NCBI GenBank assembly: GCA_900110395.1
Contig: FODP01000025.1
Span: forward strand, 27,090-91,089
DNA from: Rhodospirillales bacterium URHD0017
GTDB lineage: Bacteria > Pseudomonadota > Alphaproteobacteria > Reyranellales > Reyranellaceae
Direction of reading: 5' to 3'
Length of the DNA stretch: 64,000 bases
Shown: positions 33,341 to 42,757 of the stretch, piece by piece
Position numbering within the stretch: position 1 is the first letter of the stretch
Layout of the letters: each line of letters opens with the position of its first letter
Translations under genes and position numbers: made by a program
Notes under the pieces: model-generated
What the model saw: only the letters and a program-made list of their open reading frames with translations
Databases searched by the model: none
Told to the model about the DNA's origin: nothing

Positions 33341-34609
33341 ATGTCAGCGCTGTTCCTCCGCACCCTTCTCGTCGTCGTCATCACCCTGCTTCCGGCATTG
33401 GCCTCGGCCCAAGGTCTGCGCGTGCTGGCGCGCGTCAATGATGACGCTATCACCGATTTCGACCTCCAGCAGCGCGTGCTGTTCGCCATCCGCACCACCG
33501 GCCTGCAGGACAGCCCGGACCTGCGCCAGCGCATGGCCGCCCAGATGCTGCGCCAGATGATCGACGAACGGCTGCAGATCCAGGACGCCAAGCGGCTCGG
33601 CCTGAAAGCCACCGACAACGAGATGCAGCAGCGGTTCGGCGACATCGAGCGCGCCGCCGGCATGGGGCGCGGCCAGTTCAAGCAGTATATCCAGAGCACC
33701 GGGATCGCCTTCGACATCGCCATCCAGCAGATCGAGGCGCAGATCGCCTGGAACAAGATCCTCCGCCGCCGGGTTCGTCCACAGGTCGACGTCTCGGAAA
33801 CCGAGATCGACGACGCGCTGAGCCGCGCACGGACGAACGTCGGCAAGACCGAATCGCGCGTCGCCGAGATTTTCGTGCCGATCGACCGGGCCGATCAGGC
33901 GGACGACGCCAAGCGGTCCGCCGACCGCATTGCCGAGCAACTGAAGCGTGGCGCCCCGTTCGGGGCCGTCGCCCAGCAGTTCTCGCAGGGCGCCACGGCC
34001 GCGGCAGGCGGCGAGCTCGGCTGGGTGCTGCCCGGCTCACTCGATCCCACCCTCGACGCCACCGTCGAGAGGCTGCAGGTCCGGGCATATTCGGAGCCCG
34101 TCCGCACCACCGCAGGCTGGCATATCCTTTATGTCATCGACCGCCGCCCCTTCGCGGCGGCACGGCCCGACGACGTGCGCCTCAACCTGACGCAGATGAC
34201 CCTGCCGCTGCCTGTGAATGCGACAGAAAACGAGGTCGCCAAGGCCACCGCCGACGCCCAGAAGGCGATGACGGGCGTGCGCACCTGCAGCGATCTGCAT
34301 AGCCGGTCGCGCGAGCTCAAGGGCGCCACCTCGGGCGACCTCACCGGCGTCCGGGTCGGCGACCTGCAGGCCAACCAGCAGATGTTCGAGCAGATCCCCA
34401 AATTGGCCGTCGGCGGCACGGCCGGCCCGTTCCGGGTCGCCGAGGGGCTGCAGGTCGTGGCGCTGTGCGGCAAGGTCGGCGCCGACGGCCTGCCGACCCG
34501 CGACGCCATCTCCCAGCAGATCCTGCTGCAGAAGCTCGAAGCGGCGGGACGCCGCTACATGCGCGACCTGCGCCGCCAGGCCACGATCGACGTCAAGCAG
34601 CAGCCATGA
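33341..34609 (+). CDS. surA: Periplasmic chaperone / peptidyl-prolyl isomerase SurA
   Basis: A 422-residue protein. A signal peptide (LFLRTLLVVVITLLPALASAQ) precedes the SurA_N chaperone domain (VLARVNDDAITDFDLQQRV), then parvulin-type domains (SRVAEIFVPID, ELGWVLPGSLDP, AGWHILYVIDRR). SurA escorts outer-membrane proteins such as LptD to the BAM complex. ATG 33341 gives the signal peptide. It is followed by pdxA in an ATGA overlap. LptD, the usual upstream neighbour, is not seen; the upstream sequence is glycan genes. Confidence 0.93.
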   Translation: MSALFLRTLLVVVITLLPALASAQGLRVLARVNDDAITDFDLQQRVLFAIRTTGLQDSPDLRQRMAAQMLRQMIDERLQIQDAKRLGLKATDNEMQQRFGDIERAAGMGRGQFKQYIQSTGIAFDIAIQQIEAQIAWNKILRRRVRPQVDVSETEIDDALSRARTNVGKTESRVAEIFVPIDRADQADDAKRSADRIAEQLKRGAPFGAVAQQFSQGATAAAGGELGWVLPGSLDPTLDATVERLQVRAYSEPVRTTAGWHILYVIDRRPFAAARPDDVRLNLTQMTLPLPVNATENEVAKATADAQKAMTGVRTCSDLHSRSRELKGATSGDLTGVRVGDLQANQQMFEQIPKLAVGGTAGPFRVAEGLQVVALCGKVGADGLPTRDAISQQILLQKLEAAGRRYMRDLRRQATIDVKQQP

Positions 34610-35604
34610 CCGCTGCCGCGCCGCTCGCCGTCACCATGGGCGAGCCGGCCGGAATCGGCGGTGAACTCAGTTTGAAAGCCTGGTCGATGCGCCGCCAGGG
34701 CGATCGGCCGTTCTTCGTGCTCGACGATGCCTCGCGGCTCGCCGCTCTTGCCGGCACGCTCGGGCTCAATGTGCCGGTGCGCGAGCTCGATCGGCCGGCC
34801 GAAGCCGGGCAAATCTTCGCCACCGCGCTGCCGGTTCTGCCGGTGCGCCTGCGCGCGCCCGTGAAGGCCGGCCAGCCCGACCCGGCCAACGCGCCGGCCA
34901 CCCTGGAGGCCATCGAGCGCGCCGTCGAACTGGCGCGGAGCGGCGAGGTCGCCGGCATGGTGACCAATCCCATCCAGAAGAAGACGCTGCAGGATGCCGG
35001 CTTCCGCCATCCCGGCCATACCGAATACCTCGCCGAGCTGGCGGGCGGCGTCGATGTCGCCATGATGCTGGCCTGCCCCGAGCTGCGCGTCGTGCCGGTC
35101 ACGATCCACCTGTCGCTGGCCGAGGCGGTCCGTGTTCTAGACACTGACAAGATAGTACGGGCCGGCCGCTTGGCGGCGACAGGATTGAAGGCTTTGTTCG
35201 GCATCGAGAAGCCGCGGCTCGCGGTGGCAGCCCTCAACCCCCATGCCGGCGAGCAGGGCTCGATGGGCGACGAGGAAGGCCGCGTGATCGCGCCCGCCAT
35301 CGAGGCGCTCAAGCGCGACGGCATCGATGCGCGGGGGCCCGCGCCCGCCGACACGCTGTTCCACGCCGCGGCGCGCGCCAGCTACGACGCCGTGCTCTGC
35401 ATGTATCACGACCAGGCTCTGATCCCGATCAAGACGGTGGATTTCGCCGGCGGCGTGAACGTGACGCTCGGCCTGCCGTTCGTGCGGACTTCGCCGGACC
35501 ACGGGACCGCGCTCGATATCGTCGGCACCGGCCGGGCCGATCCGACGAGCCTGATCGCCGGGCTGCGCATGGCCGACGACATGGCCCGCCGCCGCCGGGT
35601 CTGA
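34606..35604 (+). CDS. pdxA: 4-hydroxythreonine-4-phosphate dehydrogenase
   Basis: A 332-residue PdxA homologue, acting in the pyridoxal phosphate DXP-dependent pathway. It has VTMGEPAGIGGEL at the start, TNPIQKKTLQDAGFRHPGHTEYLA (metal His), LNPHAGEQGSMGDEE and MYHDQALIPIKT (last metal His). ATG 34606 overlaps the surA TGA by four bases. Order surA-pdxA-rsmA is the usual proteobacterial arrangement. Confidence 0.95.
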   Translation: MTAAAPLAVTMGEPAGIGGELSLKAWSMRRQGDRPFFVLDDASRLAALAGTLGLNVPVRELDRPAEAGQIFATALPVLPVRLRAPVKAGQPDPANAPATLEAIERAVELARSGEVAGMVTNPIQKKTLQDAGFRHPGHTEYLAELAGGVDVAMMLACPELRVVPVTIHLSLAEAVRVLDTDKIVRAGRLAATGLKALFGIEKPRLAVAALNPHAGEQGSMGDEEGRVIAPAIEALKRDGIDARGPAPADTLFHAAARASYDAVLCMYHDQALIPIKTVDFAGGVNVTLGLPFVRTSPDHGTALDIVGTGRADPTSLIAGLRMADDMARRRRV

Positions 35605-35616
35605 CCGGCGGCCGCC

Positions 35617-36444
35617 GTGGACGGCCTCGCCGGTCTGCCGCCGTTGCGCGAGGTCATCGCGGCCCACGGCCTCGATGCGCGCAAGCGGCTCGGCCAGCAT
35701 TTCCTTCTCGACCTCAATCTCACCCGGCGCATCGCCCGCGCCGCCGCTCCCCTCGATCAGGGCCTGGTGATCGAGGTCGGTCCGGGTCCGGGCGGGCTGA
35801 CGCGCGCCCTGCTGCTCGAGGGCGCCGAGCAGGTCGTTGCGATCGAGATCGATTCGCGGGCCATCGCCGCTCTGAAGGAGCTCCAGGCGGTCGCCGGCGG
35901 CCGGCTGAAACTCGTCGAAGCCGATGCCCTGAAGATCGATCTCGCCACGCTCGGGCCGCCACCGCGAAGGATCGTCGCCAACCTACCCTACAACGTGTCG
36001 ACGGCTCTGCTGGTCGGTTGGCTGCACCAGGCCGACCAGGTCTCCGACATGGTCCTGATGTTCCAAAAGGAGGTCGTCGACCGGCTGGCGGCCGAGCCGC
36101 GAACCAAGGATTACGGCCGGCTCTCCGTCCTCGCCCAGCATGTCTGCACGGTGCAACGCCTGTTCGACGTGGCGCCCTCAGCCTTCGTCCCGCCTCCCAA
36201 GGTCGTCTCCTCGGTGGTTCGGCTGCGGCCGAAACCTGCGGGCCGCCTGGCCGATCTGCGCCCCCTGGAGAAGGTCACCGCCGCGGCTTTCGGCCAGCGC
36301 CGGAAAATGTTGCGCAGTTCCCTGAGCAGCGCTTTCGCCAATCCCGTGGAGATCCTTGGCAGGCTGAATATTCCCCCGACCGCCCGGGCCGAGGAACTGA
36401 CGGTGGCCGATTTCGTGCGGCTTGCCCAGGCGCTTGACAAGTGA
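35617..36444 (+). CDS. rsmA: 16S rRNA adenine dimethyltransferase RsmA/KsgA
   Basis: A 275-residue protein starting at GTG 35617, 13 bases after pdxA. Motifs: RLGQHFLLDLNLTRRI, VIEVGPGPGGLTRALL, IEIDSRAI, IVANLPYNVST (motif IV NLPY) and VPPPKVVSSVVRL. It dimethylates A1518 and A1519 in 16S rRNA (E. coli numbering). The last codons overlap the -35 box of a predicted promoter for the next gene. Confidence 0.95.
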   Translation: MDGLAGLPPLREVIAAHGLDARKRLGQHFLLDLNLTRRIARAAAPLDQGLVIEVGPGPGGLTRALLLEGAEQVVAIEIDSRAIAALKELQAVAGGRLKLVEADALKIDLATLGPPPRRIVANLPYNVSTALLVGWLHQADQVSDMVLMFQKEVVDRLAAEPRTKDYGRLSVLAQHVCTVQRLFDVAPSAFVPPPKVVSSVVRLRPKPAGRLADLRPLEKVTAAAFGQRRKMLRSSLSSAFANPVEILGRLNIPPTARAEELTVADFVRLAQALDK

Positions 36445-36463
36445 GTGCTCACTCATTTATGAT
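36434..36463 (+). promoter_or_regulatory. Near-consensus promoter with palindromic operator in the spacer, for plsC
   Basis: TTGACA (36434-36439) and TATGAT (36458-36463) are separated by 18 bases, one mismatch from the sigma-70 consensus. The spacer holds TGAGTG-CT-CACTCA (36442-36455), which looks like a TetR-type operator. The expected start (about 36470) falls on the plsC ATG at 36469, so the transcript would be leaderless or almost so. The -35 box lies inside rsmA. Confidence 0.55.
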
Positions 36464-36468
36464 AAGCC

Positions 36469-37272
36469 ATGATCCGCTCCCTGGCCTTCAACGTCTTCTT
36501 CTACCTTTTCACCCTGCTGACCGCGATTGTCGGGATCGTGCTGGTGCCGATCCCCACGCCGGTGGTCTTGCGCACCGTGTTGCACTGGTGGGCGCGTGGC
36601 GTGGTCCGGGGCGCGCGCTGGATCGGCGGCATGAAGGTCGAGATCCGCGGCCGCGCCAACCTTCCGGCGCTGGGGCCCGCCCTGCTCGCCAACAAGCATC
36701 ACAGCGAGAGCGACGGCATCTTCCTGGCCGCCCTGATCCCCGGCATCGCCTTCGTCGCCATGCAGGAGCTGTTCCGTTATCCGTTGATCGGCGCCATCCT
36801 CTATCGCCTGCAGATGATCCGCGTCGACACCTGCGGCGGCGGCAAGGAGCGCGAGCACCTGGCCGATTTCGCCAAGCGCGCCCACGACAGCGGCCGCCAC
36901 ATTGCGATCTATCCCGAGGGCAACCTGATGGCGCCGGGCGAGCGCGAGCGCTATCGCTCGGGCATCTACTATCTCTACCGCGACCTCAACTTGCCGGTGA
37001 CGCCGGTCGCGACCTCGCTCGGCCTGCTGTGGAACCGCCGCGATTGGCGCAAGAAGGCGGGAAGCTGCGCCATCGAATTCCTGCCGGCGATCGAGACCGG
37101 TCTCGACAAGCACACCTTCATGCGCCGCCTGGAGGAGACCATCGAGACGGCGAGCGATCGCCTGATCGCCGAGTTCTCCGACCGGCCCTACACGCCCTCC
37201 GAGGTCGTGCTGCGCTCGCAGGGCCAGACCGGCATCGGCCAGCCGGTCACCGCCCCTCGCGCAGCCCTTTGA
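36469..37272 (+). CDS. plsC: 1-acyl-sn-glycerol-3-phosphate acyltransferase (PlsC-like)
   Basis: A 267-residue protein with an N-terminal membrane helix (SLAFNVFFYLFTLLTAIVGIVLV). The acyltransferase box is HHSESDG (HxxxxD), and IAIYPEGN corresponds to the substrate-binding PEG motif. It makes phosphatidic acid from lysophosphatidic acid. The start lies only six bases after a near-perfect -10 box and has no ribosome binding site, suggesting leaderless translation. Its 3' end overlaps the convergent gmk gene by 26 bases. A specialised acyltransferase rather than the housekeeping PlsC is possible. Confidence 0.88.
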   Translation: MIRSLAFNVFFYLFTLLTAIVGIVLVPIPTPVVLRTVLHWWARGVVRGARWIGGMKVEIRGRANLPALGPALLANKHHSESDGIFLAALIPGIAFVAMQELFRYPLIGAILYRLQMIRVDTCGGGKEREHLADFAKRAHDSGRHIAIYPEGNLMAPGERERYRSGIYYLYRDLNLPVTPVATSLGLLWNRRDWRKKAGSCAIEFLPAIETGLDKHTFMRRLEETIETASDRLIAEFSDRPYTPSEVVLRSQGQTGIGQPVTAPRAAL

Positions 37273-37897
37273 CGAAGCCCGACATGCCGACCTGACGTTC
37301 GCGCTTCAGCCGCTCGGCCGTCAGGATCGCCTTGAGGTTCGACAGGCTCGTGGCGATGTCGCTGTTGACCACGACATAGTCGTACTCGGCCCAGTGGCTC
37401 ATCTCGTCGGCGGCCTTGGCCATGCGCTGGGCGACGATCTCCTTGGGATCCTGGGCGCGCGTCAGCAGGCGCTTCTCGAGATCGCGCGTCGACGGCGGCA
37501 GGATGAAGACCGTAACCAGGTCGGCCCGGCCCTTGTCGCGCAGTTGCTGCGTGCCCTGCCAGTCGATGTCGAACAGCACGTCGCGGCCGGTGGCCAGCGC
37601 GTCGTCGACCGGCGCCTTGGGCGTGCCGTAGTAGTTGCCGAACACCTCGGCGTATTCCAGGAACTGCTTGCGCTCGATCATGCCGCGGAAAGTCGCCGTG
37701 TCGACGAAGCGATAGTCGACGCCGTCGCGCTCGCCGGGCCGCTTCTGGCGCGTCGTGCACGAGACGCTGAGCTGGATCTGCTTGTCGTTGTCGAGCAGTT
37801 GGCGCGACAGCGTCGTCTTGCCGGCGCCTGACGGCGACGACAGAACGAGCATCAAACCACGCCGCTGGATCGCCGACGTGCCGTTGTCATTCGACAT
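37247..37897 (-). CDS. gmk: Guanylate kinase
   Basis: A 216-residue enzyme that makes GDP from GMP. The P-loop is SSPSGAGKTTLSRQLL; SCTTRQKRPGERDGVDYRF and EYAEVFGNYYGT form the GMP site; DIDWQGTQQLR follows. The length is normal. It overlaps yicC by 11 bases upstream and plsC convergently downstream. A gmk-yicC pairing is conserved in many alphaproteobacteria. Confidence 0.95.
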   Translation of the reverse strand: MSNDNGTSAIQRRGLMLVLSSPSGAGKTTLSRQLLDNDKQIQLSVSCTTRQKRPGERDGVDYRFVDTATFRGMIERKQFLEYAEVFGNYYGTPKAPVDDALATGRDVLFDIDWQGTQQLRDKGRADLVTVFILPPSTRDLEKRLLTRAQDPKEIVAQRMAKAADEMSHWAEYDYVVVNSDIATSLSNLKAILTAERLKRERQVGMSGFVKGLREGR

Positions 37898-38783
37898 TCT
37901 GGACCTGCTCCCGCAGGCGCTCGATGGCGCCCTTCAGATCGATGCCGATGCGCGTCAGCTCGATGTCGGCCGACTTCGAGCAGAGCGTGTTGGCCTCGCG
38001 GTTGAACTCCTGGCAGAGGAAATCGAACTTGCGGCCGACCGGATTGTCCGGCCGCGCGTCGCCGAGCAGGGTCTTGGCCTGGGCAATGTGGGCAGCGAGG
38101 CGATCGAGCTCCTCGCGGACATCGGCCTTGCCGACCAGCAACGCCGCTTCCTGGGCGAAGCGCTCCTCGGAGAGAGGCGGCGCGCGGTCGAGCAGCTCGG
38201 CAAGCTGGGTCTCGAAGCGGGCGCGCACCGTGCCGATCTGCGCCGAAGCGCGGTCGGCGGCGCGTTTGCACAGGTCCTCGATCTCGCCGACAAGGCGGTC
38301 GATGACGACGGCGAGCGCCCGACCCTCGGCGGCACGGGCCGCGGCCAGCGCCTTCAGGACCTCGTCGAGCGTGCCGGACAGCGCGCGGTCGAGCGTGGCC
38401 AGCGCCTCCTCGTTTTCCTCCGCGCCCTCTTCCTCCTCGATGACGCCGCGCACGCGCAAAAGGCCATCGGCCGTCGGCGCAGCCGCGCCGGTGCCCTTGC
38501 GGACTTCCTCGACCAGGCCCGCCAGTTCGGCCAGCAGGGCGCGATTGATGCGCAGCGGCTTGCTCTGCTGTTCGCTGGCGACGGTGAGGGTGAGCGAGAC
38601 GTTGCCGCGCTTCATGCGGTTGCCGATGGCGGTGCGGGCGGGGTTTTCCAGCCGGTCGAACCCCGGCGGCACGCGGCAGCGGATTTCCAGGTTACGGCCG
38701 TTGACGCTGCGCGCCTCCCAGACCCAGCGCCGTCGCTCATCCGATCCCTGAGCCCGGGCGTATCCCGTCATGCTTGCAATCAA
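37887..38783 (-). CDS. yicC: YicC/YloC-family endoribonuclease
   Basis: A 298-residue protein beginning MIASMTGYARAQG, matching the family start MIxSMTGFxR; this makes TTG 38783 the likely start, with ATG 38771 as an alternative. VNGRNLEIRCRVP and the C-terminal GRKFDFLCQEFNREANTLCSK with NREANT signature residues support the call. YicC proteins are RNA endonucleases. It is in an operon with gmk. Confidence 0.92.
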   Translation of the reverse strand: MIASMTGYARAQGSDERRRWVWEARSVNGRNLEIRCRVPPGFDRLENPARTAIGNRMKRGNVSLTLTVASEQQSKPLRINRALLAELAGLVEEVRKGTGAAAPTADGLLRVRGVIEEEEGAEENEEALATLDRALSGTLDEVLKALAAARAAEGRALAVVIDRLVGEIEDLCKRAADRASAQIGTVRARFETQLAELLDRAPPLSEERFAQEAALLVGKADVREELDRLAAHIAQAKTLLGDARPDNPVGRKFDFLCQEFNREANTLCSKSADIELTRIGIDLKGAIERLREQVQNVE

Positions 38784-38881
38784 TAATCCGCTCCGAGAGG
38801 CACTCCACTGGCCGCATCGCGGCGAGGCACTCTAGTATCGGCCCCACGCGCAGACAACGCGCCCCGCCCGAAGGTTATCCC

Positions 38882-39631
38882 ATGAAAAGTTTCTCAGGCA
38901 TTGTCATCACCGGCGCCTCGAGCGGCATCGGCGAGGCCTTGGCGCTCGACTACGCAGCGCCCGGCGTGGCGCTCGCCTTGACCGGGCGCGATGCCGCCCG
39001 CCTCGAGGCGGTGGCCGCGGCCTGCCGCGCCAAGGGGGCGACGGTCGTGGCCGACACGGTCGACGTGATCGACCGCGAACGCTTCGCCGGCTGGCTCACC
39101 GCCTTCGACGATGCCCATCCGGTCGACCTCGTGATCGCCAACGCCGGCATCTCGATCGACAAGGACAATTCCTCGCTCGACGACTTTGCCATCATCCGCC
39201 GGACCTTCGACGTCAATGTCGGCGGCGTGCTCAACACCGTCGAGCCGCTGCTGTCGCGCCTCATCGCCCGCAAGCGCGGCCAGATCGCCGTCGTCGCCTC
39301 GCTCGCAAGCTTCATCGGCCTGCCCTACTCGGCCTCGTACAACGCCAGCAAGGCCGCCGTGCGGGTGTGGGGCGAGAGCATCCGCTACGTGCTGAAGAAG
39401 AGCGGCATCGGCGTCAGCGTGATCTGCCCCGGCTTCGTGGTCAGCCGCATGACCGCGAACGCGCCCTTCCCCATGCCCTTCCTGATGACCTCGGCGCGGG
39501 CCTCGTCGATCATCCGGCGCGGCCTCGCGCGCAATCACGCCCGCATCGCCTTCCCGATCGGCACAAAAGCCGCCGTGTGGTTCGGCCAGTCCCTGCCCGG
39601 TCGCTGGACGGCGCGCCTGCTGGGGGCGTAG
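38882..39631 (+). CDS. Classical short-chain dehydrogenase
   Basis: A 249-residue classical SDR with ITGASSGIGEAL, IANAGIS (NAG), VASLASFIG with Ser, and the complete SYNASK for YxxxK. The start ATG 38882 follows GAAGG. Unlike two SDR proteins in the glycan island, its active site is intact. The substrate is unknown; a conserved neighbour function is not evident. Confidence 0.88.
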   Translation: MKSFSGIVITGASSGIGEALALDYAAPGVALALTGRDAARLEAVAAACRAKGATVVADTVDVIDRERFAGWLTAFDDAHPVDLVIANAGISIDKDNSSLDDFAIIRRTFDVNVGGVLNTVEPLLSRLIARKRGQIAVVASLASFIGLPYSASYNASKAAVRVWGESIRYVLKKSGIGVSVICPGFVVSRMTANAPFPMPFLMTSARASSIIRRGLARNHARIAFPIGTKAAVWFGQSLPGRWTARLLGA

Positions 39632-39643
39632 CCGGGCCCGTCG

Positions 39644-40357
39644 TCACTTCATCTGGTTGGTCAGAAGGGCAGCGGCGCCGCCCTGTTCCTTGCCGTACTT
39701 CAGCAGCGCCGCCCGGCCGCCGGCGGCGTAGGCGGCGACCGCACCGAGCAGCCGCTTGAGCTCTCCGGGACTGGAACGGTCGAACTTGCAGTAGGCCCCG
39801 CGCGTCAGCTTGGCGATCTGCGGGAACAGCCGCGAGGCCACGCGATCGTCGCCCTCCTGGAACACGAACACCGGCAGGCCGAGCAGGCCGAGCTGGCCCG
39901 CCTCGTGGCCGACCTCGTCGACATCCTCCTCGCAGCAATCGCCGACGAACACGACCGCGTCGAGGCGGCTCTCGCGCCGCTGTTCGGCGGCGTAGCGCAG
40001 CAGGCGGGCGATCTGCGTGCGACCGGCCAGGCAGCGCACCGCCCCCATCAGGCGTGCGAGCTCGCGTCCGTCCGACGTCCAGCGGCTGACCTTGAATTCG
40101 TCGAAGCCGCGATAGAAGGCGAGCCGCACCTCGATGCCGCCGACTTCGCTCGCGGCGACGAACATCTCGCCCTGCTGCGTCGAGGCCACGTCCCAGGTGG
40201 GCTCGCGGCTGGCCGTCGCATCCATGGCGAACAGCAGCCGCCCGCGCCCGCCCCCGGCGGTCTTTGGCGGCAGGCTGGCGACTTCGCGCGTGAAGTCGTC
40301 CACCGCGGAAGAGGTCGCGGTCCCCTTGGTCGGTCCAACTTCGGTTTTCCTGGCCAT
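39644..40357 (-). CDS. Small VWA-like (von Willebrand A-type) domain protein
   Basis: A 237-residue soluble protein with RLLFAMDATASREPTW (MIDAS-like DxTxS), VRLAFYRG, LDAVVFVGDCCEEDV and LPVFVFQEGDD. This fits a stand-alone VWA domain that binds metal. ATG 40357 is preferred over an upstream in-frame TTG at 40369. Such proteins occur near J-domain genes in alphaproteobacteria; no partner is visible here. Function unknown. Confidence 0.75.
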   Translation of the reverse strand: MARKTEVGPTKGTATSSAVDDFTREVASLPPKTAGGGRGRLLFAMDATASREPTWDVASTQQGEMFVAASEVGGIEVRLAFYRGFDEFKVSRWTSDGRELARLMGAVRCLAGRTQIARLLRYAAEQRRESRLDAVVFVGDCCEEDVDEVGHEAGQLGLLGLPVFVFQEGDDRVASRLFPQIAKLTRGAYCKFDRSSPGELKRLLGAVAAYAAGGRAALLKYGKEQGGAAALLTNQMK

Positions 40358-40512
40358 CTCGACATGCAAGGAAAGACGCCCGCCCTTGTCAAATGATTGT
40401 GCAAGCGGCGGGCAATTTTGGCGCGGTGACGGGCACCGCCGGACACGCTATTAGGACCGGCAAATCAGCCTCCTCGAGACCTCGACCTCAGAAAACTGCC
40501 CGATCCGCTCCA

Positions 40513-41523
40513 ATGAAAGTCGCGTTGAATCTTCTGCTGATCCTCGTTGCCTCGCTTCTGTGTCTTTTTGCTGCCGAAGGGCTCACGCGCCTCGTTCTCG
40601 ACGACGGCATGCTGTACGAGCTCGAAATGTGGAAGTACGCGCGCGAGGTGAAGATGCGCGACCCGCGGCCCGACCTGGGGCATCGCCACCGGCCGCAGGC
40701 GGAGGCCAGGCTGATGAATGTCGACGTCCGGACCGACAGCCGCGGCCTGCGCGGACCCGAGATCGCCGACACGCCGGCCAATGGCACGGCCCGCATCGCC
40801 TTCGTCGGCGATTCGATCACCATGGGCTGGGGCGTCGCCGAGAAGGAGACCTTCGCCCATCAGGTGATCGAGGGGCTGGCCAAGGCCGGCCGCAAGGTCG
40901 ACGGCTTCAATCTCGGCGTCGGCAACTACAACACCCTGCAGGAACTCACGCTGTTCCGCGAGGTCGGCGCGCCGCTCAAGCCCGACATCATCGTGCTGGC
41001 CTACTTCATCAACGATGCCGAGCCGATGCCGTCCTATACCGACAACGGCTGGCTGACCGAGCATTCGGCGGCCTGGGTCGTGGCGGACTACCGGTTCGAT
41101 TCGCTGTTCCGCCGGTTCGGCGAGGCGCCCGACTGGAAGCATTACTACCGCGACCTCTATGAGCCGAAGGCGGCCGGCTGGCTGCAGACACAGAAGGCGC
41201 TCGGCCAGTTCGCCACGACGGCCCGCGAGCTCGGCGCCCGGATCATCGTCTTCAACATTCCCGAGCTGCGCGAGCTCAGGCCCTATCCCTTCGCCGACAT
41301 CACGGCCAAGGTGCGCGCCGTCGTCGAGAAGGACGGCATGCCCTTCGTCGATCTCCTGCCCACCGTCGAGACCCTCGAGCCCGCGAGCCTCTGGGTGACC
41401 GTCCCCGATCCGCATCCCAACGGCAAAGCCGAGATCACCTTTGCCCGCGGCATGATCTCCGACCTCATGCCGATGCTGGACGAGCTCTGTCGCACCAAGG
41501 GCAAAGGCTGCTCCGCACCATAG
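40513..41523 (+). CDS. SGNH-hydrolase-like protein with N-terminal membrane anchor
   Basis: A 336-residue protein with an N-terminal hydrophobic helix (VALNLLLILVASLLCLFAAE). The SGNH blocks are IAFVGDSITMGWG (block I Ser), LGVGNYNTLQE (block II Gly), YFINDAEPM (N of block III) and PDPHPNGKAE (block V D-x-x-H-like). It could be a periplasmic esterase or an O-acetyl-handling enzyme. It heads an operon with a second SGNH protein and an MFS transporter. Confidence 0.8.
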   Translation: MKVALNLLLILVASLLCLFAAEGLTRLVLDDGMLYELEMWKYAREVKMRDPRPDLGHRHRPQAEARLMNVDVRTDSRGLRGPEIADTPANGTARIAFVGDSITMGWGVAEKETFAHQVIEGLAKAGRKVDGFNLGVGNYNTLQELTLFREVGAPLKPDIIVLAYFINDAEPMPSYTDNGWLTEHSAAWVVADYRFDSLFRRFGEAPDWKHYYRDLYEPKAAGWLQTQKALGQFATTARELGARIIVFNIPELRELRPYPFADITAKVRAVVEKDGMPFVDLLPTVETLEPASLWVTVPDPHPNGKAEITFARGMISDLMPMLDELCRTKGKGCSAP

Positions 41524-41530
41524 GGAAGCC

Positions 41531-42757
41531 GTGAAAGCACAACGCGTCTTCTGGCCCCTCTACCTTGTCCTGCTGCTCGGCGCCGCGCTCGCCGGCAGCG
41601 AGGCGATCGCCTCGTTCGTCGTGCCGTCGTGGCCGGCGCGCGACATGCGACCGATCGAAGTCTCGTCCTCGGCCGACGTCATCTACAACGACTGGGCGCT
41701 GCGCGACCGGCCGCGATCGTTCGACCGGCCGGCGGGCGTGCGCTTTCGCTCCATCCTGGTCGGCGACAGCTTCCTGGAAGGCGCCTTCCTCAGGGCGCCG
41801 CTGTCGTCCTTCGTCGAGCAGCGCTTCGCCGCGGCCGGCCAGACCGACATCGAGGCGGTCAATTTCGGCGTCTCGGCGACCGGACCTCACCACTACTACT
41901 ATCGCATCAAGAACGTCGGCCTGACCTTGAAGCCGGACGCCATCGTGCTGGCCGTGTACACCGGCAACGATTTCGTCGCGACGCCGTTCGGCGGCTGGAT
42001 GCGGCCGCCCATCGCCGAGCTGCCGTTGCCGTCGCTGCTCGCGGGCCCGGCGCCGCGCACCACGTGGCTCGTCGTCAACCGCCTCGGCCTCTCCGAGATG
42101 GGCCGCAACAACAAGGCGATCGACGGCGAATTCGCCCAGCTGAACGACTGGCTCAAGTTGCCGGCCGACCAACGGACCGAGCAGGTCGTGCGACACCTCA
42201 AGCGCTACTACTATCCGCGGCAGAGCGAAGAGGCGATGCGCGAGATCCTGTCGCGCGACGGCGGCAGGTTCTGGACGGCGTTCGACAGGCCTGCGCCCGA
42301 CCGCGAGTTCCTCGCCGGCTGGCTGCTGTCGGGCATGATCGACTGGGAGACCGGCACCTGGCCGATGCCGCGCGACGCCGAGGAAGCCGACCGCCTGAAC
42401 GGCACGTCGATGGTCGACGAGACGCTGAGCTGGCTGGTCGCCGCCGATCGCCTCGCCAAGGAGAACGGCGTGCAGCTTGTCGTCATGCTGATACCCGTGG
42501 GCACGGTCGACCCTGCCTATGTCGACTTCTGGCGGGCCTGGCCCAAGTACTTCAGCAACTCGCTCAGCGCCGATGCCCGCCACCGTCGCCTGGCGGTGAA
42601 ACTTCGCCAGACGGCCGTTCCGTTCTTCGACCTGCGCGACGATCTCGGCGGCGTGCCGGGCACCTATCGCCTGACGGACGGCCACTGGACGGAACGCGGT
42701 ACCGAAATTGTGGCTGGCCGGGTAGCACGCGAGCTGATGAAGATGCGGCGGCAATGA
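41531..42757 (+). CDS. SGNH-hydrolase-like protein, second copy, membrane-anchored
   Basis: The 408-residue protein starts at GTG 41531, eight bases after the first SGNH gene. It has an N-terminal hydrophobic helix (FWPLYLVLLLGAALAG), SILVGDSFLEGAF (block I), NFGVSATGPHH (block II), VYTGNDF (block III) and TDGHWTERGTEIVA (block V with D-x-H). It resembles AlgJ/AlgX-like acetyltransferase-related proteins in layout. It overlaps the MFS gene by four bases (ATGA). Confidence 0.78.
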   Translation: MKAQRVFWPLYLVLLLGAALAGSEAIASFVVPSWPARDMRPIEVSSSADVIYNDWALRDRPRSFDRPAGVRFRSILVGDSFLEGAFLRAPLSSFVEQRFAAAGQTDIEAVNFGVSATGPHHYYYRIKNVGLTLKPDAIVLAVYTGNDFVATPFGGWMRPPIAELPLPSLLAGPAPRTTWLVVNRLGLSEMGRNNKAIDGEFAQLNDWLKLPADQRTEQVVRHLKRYYYPRQSEEAMREILSRDGGRFWTAFDRPAPDREFLAGWLLSGMIDWETGTWPMPRDAEEADRLNGTSMVDETLSWLVAADRLAKENGVQLVVMLIPVGTVDPAYVDFWRAWPKYFSNSLSADARHRRLAVKLRQTAVPFFDLRDDLGGVPGTYRLTDGHWTERGTEIVAGRVARELMKMRRQ

